From Rodentibacter trehalosifermentans (lineage in GTDB: Bacteria; Pseudomonadota; Gammaproteobacteria; Enterobacterales; Pasteurellaceae), in contig NZ_MLHL01000006.1 of NCBI RefSeq assembly GCF_002000545.1, positions 62,001-126,000 on the forward strand: a stretch of DNA of 64,000 bases, in the 5' to 3' direction. The first letter of the stretch is position 1. Each line of letters begins with the position of its first letter. A program made the translations under genes and the position numbers. The notes beneath the pieces are model-generated. The model was not told the origin of the DNA and did no database searches. It saw only the letters and a program-made list of their open reading frames with translations. This document shows positions 23,791-32,809 of this stretch, piece by piece.

Positions 23791-25242
23791 ATGGCCGAAG
23801 TCAAATCAAATAAATTACTTAAATATGGCGTACCTGTCGCAATATTCTTCTTTATTGCGGTAGCTGTCATTATTACCAAAAAAGCAAAACAAGAAGAAAT
23901 CTCTGCAACACCGGACAATTCAGTGGTTTTTGATTTAACGGATGAAGAACGACGAGATTTAAATCTGAAAGATGGAGATACCCCTCATGACACGCTTAAA
24001 ACGCTCCTGAGTGAAGTGAAAAAAGCAAAATCGGAAATGGAAAAAACACGTCGTGAAAATGCGGCTTTAAAAGGTAATTCCGCCGAGATAAATGCACGAA
24101 TTAATGAAGCCGTGCAAATACGTCAAAATGAGATTGAAGCGTCATTCCAAGCTCAACTTAATAGTATGCAACAGAAACTTGAATCCATGATGTCCGGTTC
24201 AGCGCAAACTACAAACCCGATGAACGCAGGGAATCAAAATAATAGTGACTTACCCATTGGTTTAGGAAGTGAAGGAAAAAATATTGCACCGGTGATGAAC
24301 AATGACGCAGTCGGTGCAGATGGGATGCTCTGGGTCGATCCGGATGATATGCAATATAAAGATCAAAGTGGTAAGACGGTTGATGCGAGTGCAACTGGCG
24401 CAATTCCTTCCTTTCCTAATCTTTTCAAAAAACTTGATGGCTCTCTTGTGGGGAAAGCGGCGGATGATTTAACAGGGAAAAAACGGGTTTATACCAATGA
24501 AGCTAAAGTGACGCCTTATTATACCATTCCGGCTAATGCCACGCTTGTCGATGCGGTGGCAATGACGGCATTGATTGGACGTGTGCCTATTGGTGGTGCG
24601 CTCACGGATCCGTTCCCTTTTAAAGCCATCATTGGACGTGAAAACTTATTAGCAAATGGCATTGAATTGCCAGATGTGCAAGAAGCGGTGGTATCCGGCA
24701 CGGTTTCCGGGGATTGGACACTTTCTTGTGTTCGGGGAAAAGTCACTTCAATGACCTTTATTTTCCAAGATGGACGTATTGTCTCATTGTCTAATTCTCA
24801 ACGTGAAAATGGCACGATAAGAGAAAATTCAGAGGAAGGATTAGGTTGGTTATCCGATCCTCAAGGGGTAACTTGTATTCCCGGAGAACGAAAAACGAAT
24901 GCACCGGAGTATCTCAGTACGCATTTTTTATTATCCGGGGCAAGTGCAGCAGCACAGAGTTTAGCGCAAGGTCAAACAACAACTATCGTTGATGGCGGTT
25001 CTGTTGTCGGTGCAGTGACAGGGCAACAAGGTAAATATATTTTGGGACAAGGGCTTGCAGGCGGATTAAATGAAACGGCAACCTGGGTTAAAGAACGTTT
25101 TGGCCAAATGTTTGATGCGATTTATGTTCCACCGGGTAAAACCGTTGGAATTCATATTACCAAAGAATTAGCGATTGATTACAACGAGGCGGCACGTAAA
25201 GTGAAATATAACGGCTCTTCCACTCGTAAGCATTTAGATTAA
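23791..25242 (+). CDS. ICE protein, TIGR03752 (PFL_4705) family, TraB/VirB10-like
   Basis: A 483-residue protein with one N-terminal transmembrane helix (about 12-30), a coiled coil (about 68-130) and a C-terminal domain with GRVPIGGALTDPFPFKAIIGRENLLANG and a glycine/alanine-rich segment. This layout is that of the VirB10/TraB channel protein spanning both membranes. AGGAGG-type ribosome binding site precedes the ATG. Confidence 0.93.
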   Translation: MAEVKSNKLLKYGVPVAIFFFIAVAVIITKKAKQEEISATPDNSVVFDLTDEERRDLNLKDGDTPHDTLKTLLSEVKKAKSEMEKTRRENAALKGNSAEINARINEAVQIRQNEIEASFQAQLNSMQQKLESMMSGSAQTTNPMNAGNQNNSDLPIGLGSEGKNIAPVMNNDAVGADGMLWVDPDDMQYKDQSGKTVDASATGAIPSFPNLFKKLDGSLVGKAADDLTGKKRVYTNEAKVTPYYTIPANATLVDAVAMTALIGRVPIGGALTDPFPFKAIIGRENLLANGIELPDVQEAVVSGTVSGDWTLSCVRGKVTSMTFIFQDGRIVSLSNSQRENGTIRENSEEGLGWLSDPQGVTCIPGERKTNAPEYLSTHFLLSGASAAAQSLAQGQTTTIVDGGSVVGAVTGQQGKYILGQGLAGGLNETATWVKERFGQMFDAIYVPPGKTVGIHITKELAIDYNEAARKVKYNGSSTRKHLD

Positions 25243-25251
25243 GGAGACAAC

Positions 25252-25662
25252 ATGAAAATGCGTTATTTACTCCCATTTTTGACCGCACTTTTAATGACAG
25301 GATGTTCAACCTCTCAAGAGAAATTATTACCGGCAGGTGATCGCTCGATGGCCGAGATTTGGAAAAATGGCGGAGGTAGTTCGCAAAGTGGCATTAATGA
25401 AGCACGTGATACGCTTGATTCATCACGTTCTTTGGAAGGGCGTGACGTTGTAGGTGATGAGAATATTCGTTATACCCGGATAGCAGAAAATGAGGTCACA
25501 AACCTTTTTCCTCGTCTTCCAAATCCGGATATGACGCTCTATGTGTTTCCTCATTTAACGAATTCAGCCGAGCAATTGCCTGTGCCTGGCTATACGACGG
25601 TATTCCCTTTTTACGGACGTATTCAATACGCACAACCCGGCGAAAGAACGCGTGATTATTAG
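25252..25662 (+). CDS. Conjugative transfer lipoprotein, TIGR03751 family (TraV/VirB7-like role)
   Basis: A 136-residue lipoprotein: signal peptide MKMRYLLPFLTALLMTGCS with lipobox MTGC. The mature part has RSMAEIWKNGG and FPRLPNPDMTLYVFPHL, family features. It sits between the VirB10-like and VirB4-like genes, as usual. The signal-peptide coding region contains an uptake-signal core (GACCGCACTTTT). Confidence 0.92.
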   Translation: MKMRYLLPFLTALLMTGCSTSQEKLLPAGDRSMAEIWKNGGGSSQSGINEARDTLDSSRSLEGRDVVGDENIRYTRIAENEVTNLFPRLPNPDMTLYVFPHLTNSAEQLPVPGYTTVFPFYGRIQYAQPGERTRDY

Positions 25663-25673
25663 GAGGAATTGAG

Positions 25674-28562
25674 ATGCTCAATCTTTTTAAATCATCAAAA
25701 TCCTCCCGACGTCCGGTGAAGCGCCATGTCGTTCAAGGCAATACTGAATTGGTTGAACCGGTAGATGCCATCACGCAAGATCAGGACGAGGTGATAGAAA
25801 GTGTACCGGTCTTTATCAAACGTCAAGGCGACTACACAGTGGCCGAACATTTAAAGCAATATCATCCCATGTCCTCTTTTGTCGATAAGATACCTTATGT
25901 GGAATATTTAGACGATCGAAAAATCCTGTTATTAGAAGATGGTCGTTCTGTGGGGGCAATATTTGAATTAAATGCACTTGGTACGGAAGGGCGTTCTAAA
26001 AGCTATTTAGATGAAGTGCGTACAAAGGTTTGTCATGCGATTCAAGACAGTTTTGACGAACTTGATCATCATCCTTGGGTTGTCCAATTTTATTGCCAAG
26101 ATGATGAAGTCTCGATGGATTATGTTGATATTTTACGTAGTTATATTCGTCCTGATGCGCAAGGTAGTGAGTTTTCAGAGCAATGGCTCAAAATTATGAC
26201 CAAGCATCTTAAAGATGTTTCTAAAGAGGAAGGATTATTTGAAGACAAGGCAGTAACCGGTACGATGTGGCGTGGGAAACAACGTCGCACACGTATGGTT
26301 ATTTATCGCTATGTGGAAAGCAACTATGAGCTGGATATGGCGATTGAGGATTTAGATGCGACTTGTGAAAATGCAACCAACGCATTATTGAGTGCCGGAA
26401 TTACGGCAAAACGCTTAGATGGTCACGCAGTACACCAATGGCTATTACGTTGGTTTAATCCAAAACCGGACTTATTTGATGATAAAGAAGCATTTTATCG
26501 GTCTTGTGGCTATACGCAAAAACAGACTGATGACCCGGGTGATTTGTATTTAGCCAATGACTTTGCGGAAACCTTATTAGTGAAATCTCCCCGTACGGAA
26601 GAACACTACTGGTATTTTGATGATATTCCTCATGAAGTCGTGGTTGTCGATTCATTACGCCGAGCACCGGAGGTTGGGCATTTAACCGGTGAAGTAAAGC
26701 GTGGGGATAACATTAATGCGTTATTTGACTTGTTACCGGAAAATTCGGTGATGGCAATGACCGTTGTTATTTACCCTCAAGATTTACTGGAAAATCATTT
26801 GGTGGCCATCAGTAACAATGCACTTGGTGATAATACCGAATCAAAATATACCAAGTTAGACTGTGAAGAAGTCAAACGTTATATCAAAGATAAACATAAG
26901 CTATATCTTTCCTCTCTCGCGTTTTATTTACGTGCGGATGATAAAACCGAATTAAAACGCCGGAGCCGTAAGTTACGCTCAATTTTACAAAGTACCGGTT
27001 TAGTGCCGATACGTGAAGGCAATGAAATCGCACCATTAAGCACGTATTTACGCTGGCTCCCAATGTGTTTTAATCCGGAAGATGATGCTAAACGTCTTTA
27101 TACGAAATTTAATTTTGTGCAACACCTTGCCAATTTAATGCCGGTATTAGGTCGTTCAATTGGCACGCGTCACCCAGGTATTACCTATTTCAATCGAGGT
27201 GGTGCACCACTGGATTTTGACCCATTAAATAAAGATGACCGAGCTAAGAGTGGCCATTGTTTGATCCTTGGCCCGACGGGGGCGGGGAAGTCGGCTACCT
27301 TGAACGGCAAATTTGCCCAGCTGATGGCCATTTACCGTCCTCGATTATTTATTATCGAAGCCGGTAACTCTTTTGGGCTGATTTGTGAATATTTTCAACG
27401 CTATGGTATCACTGTAAATAAGGTCTCCTTAAAACCCGGTGCAGGGGTTTCTCTCCCATTGTTTGCCGATTGCAATAAATTAGTTGCCGATCCGGAAATC
27501 CAACAAAAACAACGTGAGTTATCTGAACAAGTATTGTCCCCTGAAGGTGACTTGCCGGCATTTAAAGAGAGCGATCTGGAAAACGATGATGAGGCTGAAG
27601 AAGGCGATGCACAACGTGATATTTTGGGCGAAATGGAGATGATTGCGCGCATTATGATTACCGGAGGAAAAGTCAAAGAAGACGAGAATATGACACGTGC
27701 CGATGAAGCAATGATTCGTAAAGCGATTATCTTGGCTGCAGAAACGACCGTCGCAGAAGGAAGAACAACGCTCACGCAAGATATTCGAGATGCCTTTTAT
27801 ACATTAAGTAAAGATGAGAATTTGCCGGAAAGACGGCGTGAACGTGCTTACGATATGGGAGAAGCAATCGGGTTGTTTTGTCAACCGGGGAGTTTTGATG
27901 CTGAATTATTTAATCGAGAAGGGGAGATTTGGCCCGAAGCAGATGTGACCTTGGTCGATTTGGCAACGCTTGCCCGTGAGGGGTATGAAGCACAGTTATC
28001 TATTGCTTATATTTCCTTAATTAACCATATCAATAACCTCGGTGAGAAATATCAATTCTCCGGTCGCCCAATCGTGAATGCAACAGATGAAGCCCATATC
28101 ATCACCGTCAATGCTATGCTTGCCCGTTATAAAGCTAAAGCGGGGAAAATGTGGCGTAAATTAGGGATTTGGCTGTGGCTCGCCACGCAAAATATGAAGG
28201 ACTTTCCAAATGATGCGGCGAAATTACTTTCTATGATTGAATGGTGGGAGCTGCTTTGTTTAGAAAAAGATGAAGTAGAGCAGGTAAGTCGCTTTAAAGA
28301 CCTGACACCGGAACAGCAGTTTTTATTACTTTCAACAAAAAAAGAGAATCGCAAATACACTGAAGGGGTCGTTCTTGCCACAAAAATGGAAGCCCTTTTT
28401 AGGGTTGTACCGCCTAGTTTGTATTTAGCTTTAGCGATGACCGAACCTGAAGAGAAAAAAGAACGTGCCGATATCATGAAAGAATACGGCATTTCAGAAT
28501 TGGATGCTGCTTTAAAAGTCGCCGAAAACATTGATAAAGCAAGAGGTATTTATGCTAGCTAA
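25674..28562 (+). CDS. traC: TraC/VirB4-type conjugative ATPase
   Basis: A 962-residue ATPase that powers assembly of the transfer channel. The N-terminal TraC region (about 50-500) contains VFIKRQGDYTVAEHLKQYHPMSSFVDKIPYVEY; the ATPase core has Walker A LGPTGAGKSATLNG (about 532-545) and Walker B-like IVNATDEAHI (about 800). ATQNMKDFP and the C-terminal QFLLLSTKKENRKYTEGVVL fit the family (TIGR03744). AGGAGGAATTGAG precedes the ATG. The end overlaps the next gene by 11 bases. Confidence 0.96.
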   Translation: MLNLFKSSKSSRRPVKRHVVQGNTELVEPVDAITQDQDEVIESVPVFIKRQGDYTVAEHLKQYHPMSSFVDKIPYVEYLDDRKILLLEDGRSVGAIFELNALGTEGRSKSYLDEVRTKVCHAIQDSFDELDHHPWVVQFYCQDDEVSMDYVDILRSYIRPDAQGSEFSEQWLKIMTKHLKDVSKEEGLFEDKAVTGTMWRGKQRRTRMVIYRYVESNYELDMAIEDLDATCENATNALLSAGITAKRLDGHAVHQWLLRWFNPKPDLFDDKEAFYRSCGYTQKQTDDPGDLYLANDFAETLLVKSPRTEEHYWYFDDIPHEVVVVDSLRRAPEVGHLTGEVKRGDNINALFDLLPENSVMAMTVVIYPQDLLENHLVAISNNALGDNTESKYTKLDCEEVKRYIKDKHKLYLSSLAFYLRADDKTELKRRSRKLRSILQSTGLVPIREGNEIAPLSTYLRWLPMCFNPEDDAKRLYTKFNFVQHLANLMPVLGRSIGTRHPGITYFNRGGAPLDFDPLNKDDRAKSGHCLILGPTGAGKSATLNGKFAQLMAIYRPRLFIIEAGNSFGLICEYFQRYGITVNKVSLKPGAGVSLPLFADCNKLVADPEIQQKQRELSEQVLSPEGDLPAFKESDLENDDEAEEGDAQRDILGEMEMIARIMITGGKVKEDENMTRADEAMIRKAIILAAETTVAEGRTTLTQDIRDAFYTLSKDENLPERRRERAYDMGEAIGLFCQPGSFDAELFNREGEIWPEADVTLVDLATLAREGYEAQLSIAYISLINHINNLGEKYQFSGRPIVNATDEAHIITVNAMLARYKAKAGKMWRKLGIWLWLATQNMKDFPNDAAKLLSMIEWWELLCLEKDEVEQVSRFKDLTPEQQFLLLSTKKENRKYTEGVVLATKMEALFRVVPPSLYLALAMTEPEEKKERADIMKEYGISELDAALKVAENIDKARGIYAS

Positions 28563-28974
28563 ATCTAAAACTATTTTTCAATTATCCGCCTATCAAACGG
28601 ATATTCAGGTATTAAAAGAGACATTAGTTGAGCCTCATTTAAGTCAAATTAATGCCTTATTAGCGCATTGCAGAAAAAAAGTGGGGGGGTTACAAGATCT
28701 TTTCATTCATCCCTATCGAGTCAGTCAGACGAATTACGTTAAAGTCACATTGATTGGTGAACAGGGAAAGTTGACATTTACTTTTGTCATCGCAGGTTAT
28801 ACCGAATATCCGGCTATTGCAGAAAATGCGCTTCGTATTTATCTGTATGTGGTTGATACCGCAGATTGTTATTGGTTTATCGAATTATTGAAATTTGAGC
28901 TATCCACAAAATCTGTGGATAATGCTGTGAAAAATAACCAAGAACCGGGGACTAATAAGGAATACCATGAGTGA
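28552..28974 (+). CDS. Hypothetical protein in the transfer operon
   Basis: A 140-residue protein starting inside the end of traC (MLAKSKTIFQLSAYQTDIQVLKETL...). Soluble, with a compact beta-rich centre (KVTLIGEQGKLTFTFVIAGYTEYPAIAENALRIYLYVVDTADCYWFIELLK). No family is recognised. The ATG at 28552 follows AAGAGGTATTT. Overlaps the next start by 8 bases, so it is part of the operon. Confidence 0.75.
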   Translation: MLAKSKTIFQLSAYQTDIQVLKETLVEPHLSQINALLAHCRKKVGGLQDLFIHPYRVSQTNYVKVTLIGEQGKLTFTFVIAGYTEYPAIAENALRIYLYVVDTADCYWFIELLKFELSTKSVDNAVKNNQEPGTNKEYHE

Positions 28975-29302
28975 TAAAAAAACAATCAAATCCTCCTCTT
29001 GGATAAAAAGTGCGGTGAAATGGCTATTCATTTTATTCGTCACCCTGGCACTTTTTATAGGATTTGCCGCCTTTTCTATGAACCATAGCGAAGGTGTGTT
29101 AGCACTTCTTTCCAATATCCGTAGCCATCGCTTTATATGGTTAGGTATTCGAGGGGTGATTTATGCCGTTTGTGCGTATTATCTCTATCGAATTTATCGC
29201 CTAGCGAAAAATGAAGAGGATAGGATTGCTTATAAGCGTCTTATTCGTGCGATGGTGATTTTATTTGGAACAGTCGAGCTGTTTAATCTATATCGTGGGT
29301 AA
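28967..29302 (+). CDS. Small membrane protein in the transfer operon
   Basis: A 111-residue protein with two or three hydrophobic helices (FILFVTLALFIGFAAF, IWLGIRGVIYAVCAYYLYRIY, AMVILFGTVELFNL) and a charged loop. No named family. It starts inside the previous gene and ends 6 bases before traG. Confidence 0.75.
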   Translation: MSDKKTIKSSSWIKSAVKWLFILFVTLALFIGFAAFSMNHSEGVLALLSNIRSHRFIWLGIRGVIYAVCAYYLYRIYRLAKNEEDRIAYKRLIRAMVILFGTVELFNLYRG

Positions 29303-29308
29303 ATCAAT

Positions 29309-30880
29309 ATGTTCATCAATTTAACGGTCGATAGCTATTATGAATATTTTTTAACATTACTTGGTTGGATTATTAGTAATGGTATTTGGGATTTGATGGT
29401 TGATACCGGTGCATTCGCAATTCCTTTTCTCGCTCACCTCATTCGTTTATTTGCCAAAGCACGTGAACAAGGTGACGATGAAGGAAATAAAGGGAAGTTA
29501 CTTGCCGCTTGGTTGGAAAATGCGGTTTATGGTAGCTTTATCGTTATGGTCTTTACCTGTTTACCCCTTTTTAATGTCTCTTATAACACGCTGCAGTTTG
29601 ATACGGCGAGAATGAAAGAATGCGGTTATACGGTACGTAAGCCAACAGATTTAGGTATGAAAGGACTTTCATCCGAATTAGCCGGGCAAAGTGCCTCTTT
29701 ACCGCTTTGGTGGGCATTTATTTATACTGCGGGGAAAGGTTTTACCCATGGGGCTGTCGCTACTATTCCTTGTAAACCGGATTTACGTCAATTACGTTTT
29801 GATGTTCAGCATACTCGAATTAAAAGCCCGGTGTTGCGTCAGGAAATTCAACAATTTGCTGAAGACTGTTTTTTACCTTCAAGAGCAAAGATTAGACGCC
29901 AAAAAATTGACTTAGATGAGGCGCAATCTCGAGATTTAGATTGGATTGGTTCAAGTCTTTTAGTGAATACTCCCGGTTTTTATGACATATATAGAGCCAA
30001 AACACCTCAACCATTTTGGGCATATGAACTGCCTCGAGATGATGCTTTACCCAATACCGGCAACGGTGGGTATCCGAGCTGCAAAGTTTGGTGGGCCGAT
30101 CCTAATGTCGGATTACGTCAACGAATTATTGATACGGTGGATGATGATATCTTTTTACAACTTAGAAAAGCAATTTCTTCTGAGCTTTACAATAGTGGGG
30201 TAGAAACGATTGTTCGGAGTGTAGTTCGTCCATCAAATCTCTATGTTTCGGGCGGTGAACCTATTTATCAAGGTTATGGCGGAAATATTGTTGGTGCTGG
30301 TGGGGAATATGCGCCGGTGCAATGGGTTAAAAATGCACTTGCCGGCACAATTTCTGCTGCGGGTATTGCGGTAGCTGATGTGGCGGCATTACCCGGGTTT
30401 GATGCAATGCGAGAAGCATTACCTATGGTACAAGGGCTTCTATCTCTCGCAATCATTATTGCTATGCCTATTGTGATGATTATGGGGTTATATAGTGTAA
30501 AAGTGATGATGACATTAACTTTCGTTCAATTTGGTCTCTTCTTTCTATCTTTCTGGTGGGAGCTTGCACGGTGGTTAGATACCTGGCTGATTGATACATT
30601 GTATAACAGCAATACATATTCAAGTTCAGAAACTTGGCGTGAAGCGGCATTGAACTGGAATTTTTCCGGAATACTTAATGAAAAAGACGGTTTGATTGTG
30701 AAATTGGTGATTGCAACAATGTTCTTTATTTTACCCGCACTTTGGTTTGGTATGATGTCTTGGGCGGGATTAAAAGTCGGTGGGGAGTTGGCCGGCGCAA
30801 TATCTAAAAGCGGTAATAGTACTGTAAATCAACAAACTCAGAAGGGAGTTGATAAAGGAATAAACGAAATTAGAAAATAA
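29309..30880 (+). CDS. traG: TraG N-terminal-domain transfer membrane protein
   Basis: A 523-residue membrane protein. Hydrophobic helices near the N-terminus (YFLTLLGWIISNGIWDLMVDTGAFAIPFLAHLIRLF) and a cluster at about 350-490 surround a periplasmic domain with conserved cysteines. This is the TraG N-terminal-like protein of SPI-7-type ICEs, acting in mating-pair formation or stabilisation. It is the last gene of the plus-strand transfer cluster and ends at a bidirectional terminator. Confidence 0.9.
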   Translation: MFINLTVDSYYEYFLTLLGWIISNGIWDLMVDTGAFAIPFLAHLIRLFAKAREQGDDEGNKGKLLAAWLENAVYGSFIVMVFTCLPLFNVSYNTLQFDTARMKECGYTVRKPTDLGMKGLSSELAGQSASLPLWWAFIYTAGKGFTHGAVATIPCKPDLRQLRFDVQHTRIKSPVLRQEIQQFAEDCFLPSRAKIRRQKIDLDEAQSRDLDWIGSSLLVNTPGFYDIYRAKTPQPFWAYELPRDDALPNTGNGGYPSCKVWWADPNVGLRQRIIDTVDDDIFLQLRKAISSELYNSGVETIVRSVVRPSNLYVSGGEPIYQGYGGNIVGAGGEYAPVQWVKNALAGTISAAGIAVADVAALPGFDAMREALPMVQGLLSLAIIIAMPIVMIMGLYSVKVMMTLTFVQFGLFFLSFWWELARWLDTWLIDTLYNSNTYSSSETWREAALNWNFSGILNEKDGLIVKLVIATMFFILPALWFGMMSWAGLKVGGELAGAISKSGNSTVNQQTQKGVDKGINEIRK

Positions 30881-30883
30881 GAA

Positions 30884-30913
30884 AATAAGCCACTTGTTCT
30901 TAAGTGGCTTATT
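30884..30913. terminator. Bidirectional intrinsic terminator
   Basis: AATAAGCCACTT (30884-30895) and AAGTGGCTTATT (30902-30913) form a 12-bp stem with a 6-base loop; T-rich on the plus side and A-rich on the other, so it can serve both traG and the convergent minus-strand gene. Confidence 0.9.
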
Positions 30914-30933
30914 TTCATTTAGTGTTATTTTAG

Positions 30934-31221
30934 CTAATTATTTTTATTATAGTGGTAATACACATTGAAGTAATATGACTCAAAGTTTCTGTAACCTGCG
31001 AATTTGAGTACCAGAAATGCTAATCCTAAAATAAACGCAAATACAGCAATAATAAAAGAAAAATATAAAGCTATAAGAACAATAGAAGCAACTATCACAC
31101 CATAAACAACTTTTAGAGGTTTAGGATGCTGCCATTTTTTAAAACGATAAATCAAGTATTTAATCGTGTAGTATGCAAGAAGATAGTACCGCCAAATTTG
31201 TCTTTTTCGAGGAAATTTCAT
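30934..31221 (-). CDS. Small basic membrane protein
   Basis: A 95-residue protein with a very basic N-terminus (MKFPRKRQIWRYYLLAYYTIKYLIYRFKKW) and two adjacent hydrophobic helices (about 38-75). GGAGG lies just upstream of the ATG. No family recognised with certainty; some ICEs carry a DUF3742 membrane protein at this place, which is a possible relation. Confidence 0.7.
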   Translation of the reverse strand: MKFPRKRQIWRYYLLAYYTIKYLIYRFKKWQHPKPLKVVYGVIVASIVLIALYFSFIIAVFAFILGLAFLVLKFAGYRNFESYYFNVYYHYNKNN

Positions 31222-31240
31222 AGCCCCTCCACATTATCAA

Positions 31241-31564
31241 TTAATAACGTTTTTCTCGCTCTTCTTTGTCAATGAGAAAAATACTTTCTACTGTTTTAAA
31301 GTGAGATTTTTTCCTTCCCGTCAAATAATCACTTTTTCCAAATTTGTATCCTTTAATAACAAATTTACCACTTTCAAATCTTAGGTATGCCAATACTTGC
31401 TGTGGTTTTCGTTTTAAGAATACTTTTACGATAGTTTTATTTTTTCTATAAGTTGAATTTATCGGATCTGAGAGCTGTTCGTCAAGCTTTTGCTTGCTTT
31501 CTATACTTAAAACAGAATGATAAATAAATTTAACCAAATTATTTTGGAAACCAATGTTAATCAT
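31241..31564 (-). CDS. Hypothetical protein, second gene of a two-gene unit with an RHH-like protein
   Basis: A 107-residue basic protein (MINIGFQNNLVKFIYHSVLSIESKQKLDEQL...) with beta-rich KTIVKVFLKRKPQQVLAYLRFESGKFVIKGYKFG. An ATG at 31564 lies inside the end of the upstream gene (8-base overlap); a TTG six bases earlier is also possible. No family recognised. Because the upstream gene resembles an RHH antitoxin or partition protein, a toxin role is conceivable but unsupported by motifs. Confidence 0.68.
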   Translation of the reverse strand: MINIGFQNNLVKFIYHSVLSIESKQKLDEQLSDPINSTYRKNKTIVKVFLKRKPQQVLAYLRFESGKFVIKGYKFGKSDYLTGRKKSHFKTVESIFLIDKEEREKRY

Positions 31565-31937
31565 GTTCAATCATATTTTCCATGTCAAGCAGCTTACTGA
31601 GTTCGCCACCTTTTATGACTTGGTGTGCGACATTTTCTAATTCTGCCATACTCATAGTTTGCTTAGATTGTGGATGATTATCCCAATATTTTTCTTCGTT
31701 ATTAAAGAATTGCTCTTCTTTGGGTGTAAGAGGTTGCATAGCGGTTAAAGTCCCATTGTTTTCTAACGTAGCTTCTTGCTCAACCCCAAATTTACTATTT
31801 AAAAATTCATCAAAAAAATCTTTAATCGAAATACCTTTGAGTGATGTATAGGTTTTTATCTGCTTTTTACGCAATTCAGAGACTTCAAAATTTAGTCTTA
31901 CTTTTTTCTTTGATGATACTGTTGTAATAGCAACCAT
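31557..31937 (-). CDS. Putative ribbon-helix-helix-type DNA-binding protein
   Basis: A 126-residue protein whose N-terminal part, KKKVRLNFEVSELRKKQIKTYTSLKGISIKDFFDEFLNSKF, reads as beta strand then two helices, the ribbon-helix-helix pattern seen in ParG-like and CopG-like proteins. The C-terminal half is acidic and probably disordered (NNEEKYWDNHPQSKQTMSMAELENVAHQVIKGG). It overlaps the downstream gene. A role in partition or as an antitoxin/repressor is plausible. Confidence 0.65.
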   Translation of the reverse strand: MVAITTVSSKKKVRLNFEVSELRKKQIKTYTSLKGISIKDFFDEFLNSKFGVEQEATLENNGTLTAMQPLTPKEEQFFNNEEKYWDNHPQSKQTMSMAELENVAHQVIKGGELSKLLDMENMIEHD

Positions 31938-32031
31938 AATTTATAATACTCCTTAACTTTATGGGGTCATAGTATCATGCTTAAATTTTATTATCAAATT
32001 ATCATTTGATAATTGGTTGTTAGCAAAAAAA

Positions 32032-32298
32032 CTATTCTCTTAGAAGTTCATCACTTAGATGTAAAGCCTCTTTCATCGTTAGATTTAGGTCAGGAGGCTC
32101 TATTAATGAGGTTGCAAACAGCATTTGATCATTGATGGTCAAATGAAGTATATCATTCTGCTCAACCGTCTTTTTCGCGACAGATAATGCAGAATTGATA
32201 ATAAAGTCACTCAGATTACACCCTTCAATAGATGCAGCTTGTTTTAGTCGTGAATGAATCTCTTGGTTAATCTGAATTGTAAATTTTACTATTGTCAT
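32032..32298 (-). CDS. DUF1778 (TacA-like) antitoxin, apparently without its toxin
   Basis: An 88-residue protein. IQINQEIHSRLKQAASIEGCNLSDFIINSALSVAKKTVEQN is the ribbon-helix-helix domain of DUF1778 antitoxins, and the C-terminal MKEALHLSDELL is the toxin-neutralising helix region. The usual GNAT acetyltransferase toxin (TacT-like) is not found next to it: the next gene downstream is the RHH-like protein. Ribosome binding site weak. Confidence 0.78.
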   Translation of the reverse strand: MTIVKFTIQINQEIHSRLKQAASIEGCNLSDFIINSALSVAKKTVEQNDILHLTINDQMLFATSLIEPPDLNLTMKEALHLSDELLRE

Positions 32299-32330
32299 AC
32301 ATTTATTTTATGGAAATAATTTCAACTAAA

Positions 32331-32359
32331 AAAATAAGCGGATAGTTACCGCTTATTTT
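32331..32359 (-). terminator. Intrinsic terminator, usable on both strands
   Basis: AAAATAAGCGG (32331-32341) pairs with CCGCTTATTTT (32349-32359). Read on the minus strand the stem is followed by a T run, so it ends the gene at 32385-32798 and the TraU/TraH-like operon. Confidence 0.85.
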
Positions 32360-32384
32360 ATCAGGGAGCGATTCACTTCGAGAG

Positions 32385-32798
32385 TTAAGGAGAAGTGGTC
32401 ATACTACGTTGTTCAAAGTTATGTACTAAGCCATTTGTTTTACAGGAAACAGTGTCCATTTTATCTCCTTTAAACACATAAAGCGTTGGCTCTTCTACTG
32501 ATTTTGAGCCACGTGGCTGTACAAATTCAACCACATAGCGCATACCATTGTTTTTTAGCTCTAATGAACTTGTGATAAAACTGGAACCGGTGGCAATGTA
32601 AGAATTTTCACTTGATAGCACTTGTTTCGCTGGGTTTTTAAAGGTCGTTTTTCCATAAGTGAATTCGTAATCATTACCGACTTTAATAATTTTCACCGGC
32701 GTACCATTTTGGGTATTGCAAGAGAAAATCGTATTGTCGGCTGCAAAAGCAGGGAGGGTAAATACACTGAGAGCAGTGATAGCTAGTAGTTTTTTCAT
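32385..32798 (-). CDS. Secreted hypothetical protein at the end of the TraU/TraH-like operon
   Basis: A 137-residue protein with a clear signal peptide (MKKLLAITALSVFTLPAFAA). The mature part is about 118 residues, beta-rich, with two cysteines (FSCNTQNG, VSCKTNG) that could form a disulfide. It follows the lysozyme-fusion gene by 11 bases and ends at a strong terminator. Function unknown; a periplasmic accessory of the transfer apparatus or a surface-protection protein would fit. Confidence 0.8.
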   Translation of the reverse strand: MKKLLAITALSVFTLPAFAADNTIFSCNTQNGTPVKIIKVGNDYEFTYGKTTFKNPAKQVLSSENSYIATGSSFITSSLELKNNGMRYVVEFVQPRGSKSVEEPTLYVFKGDKMDTVSCKTNGLVHNFEQRSMTTSP

Positions 32799-32809
32799 AA
32801 TTACTCCTT

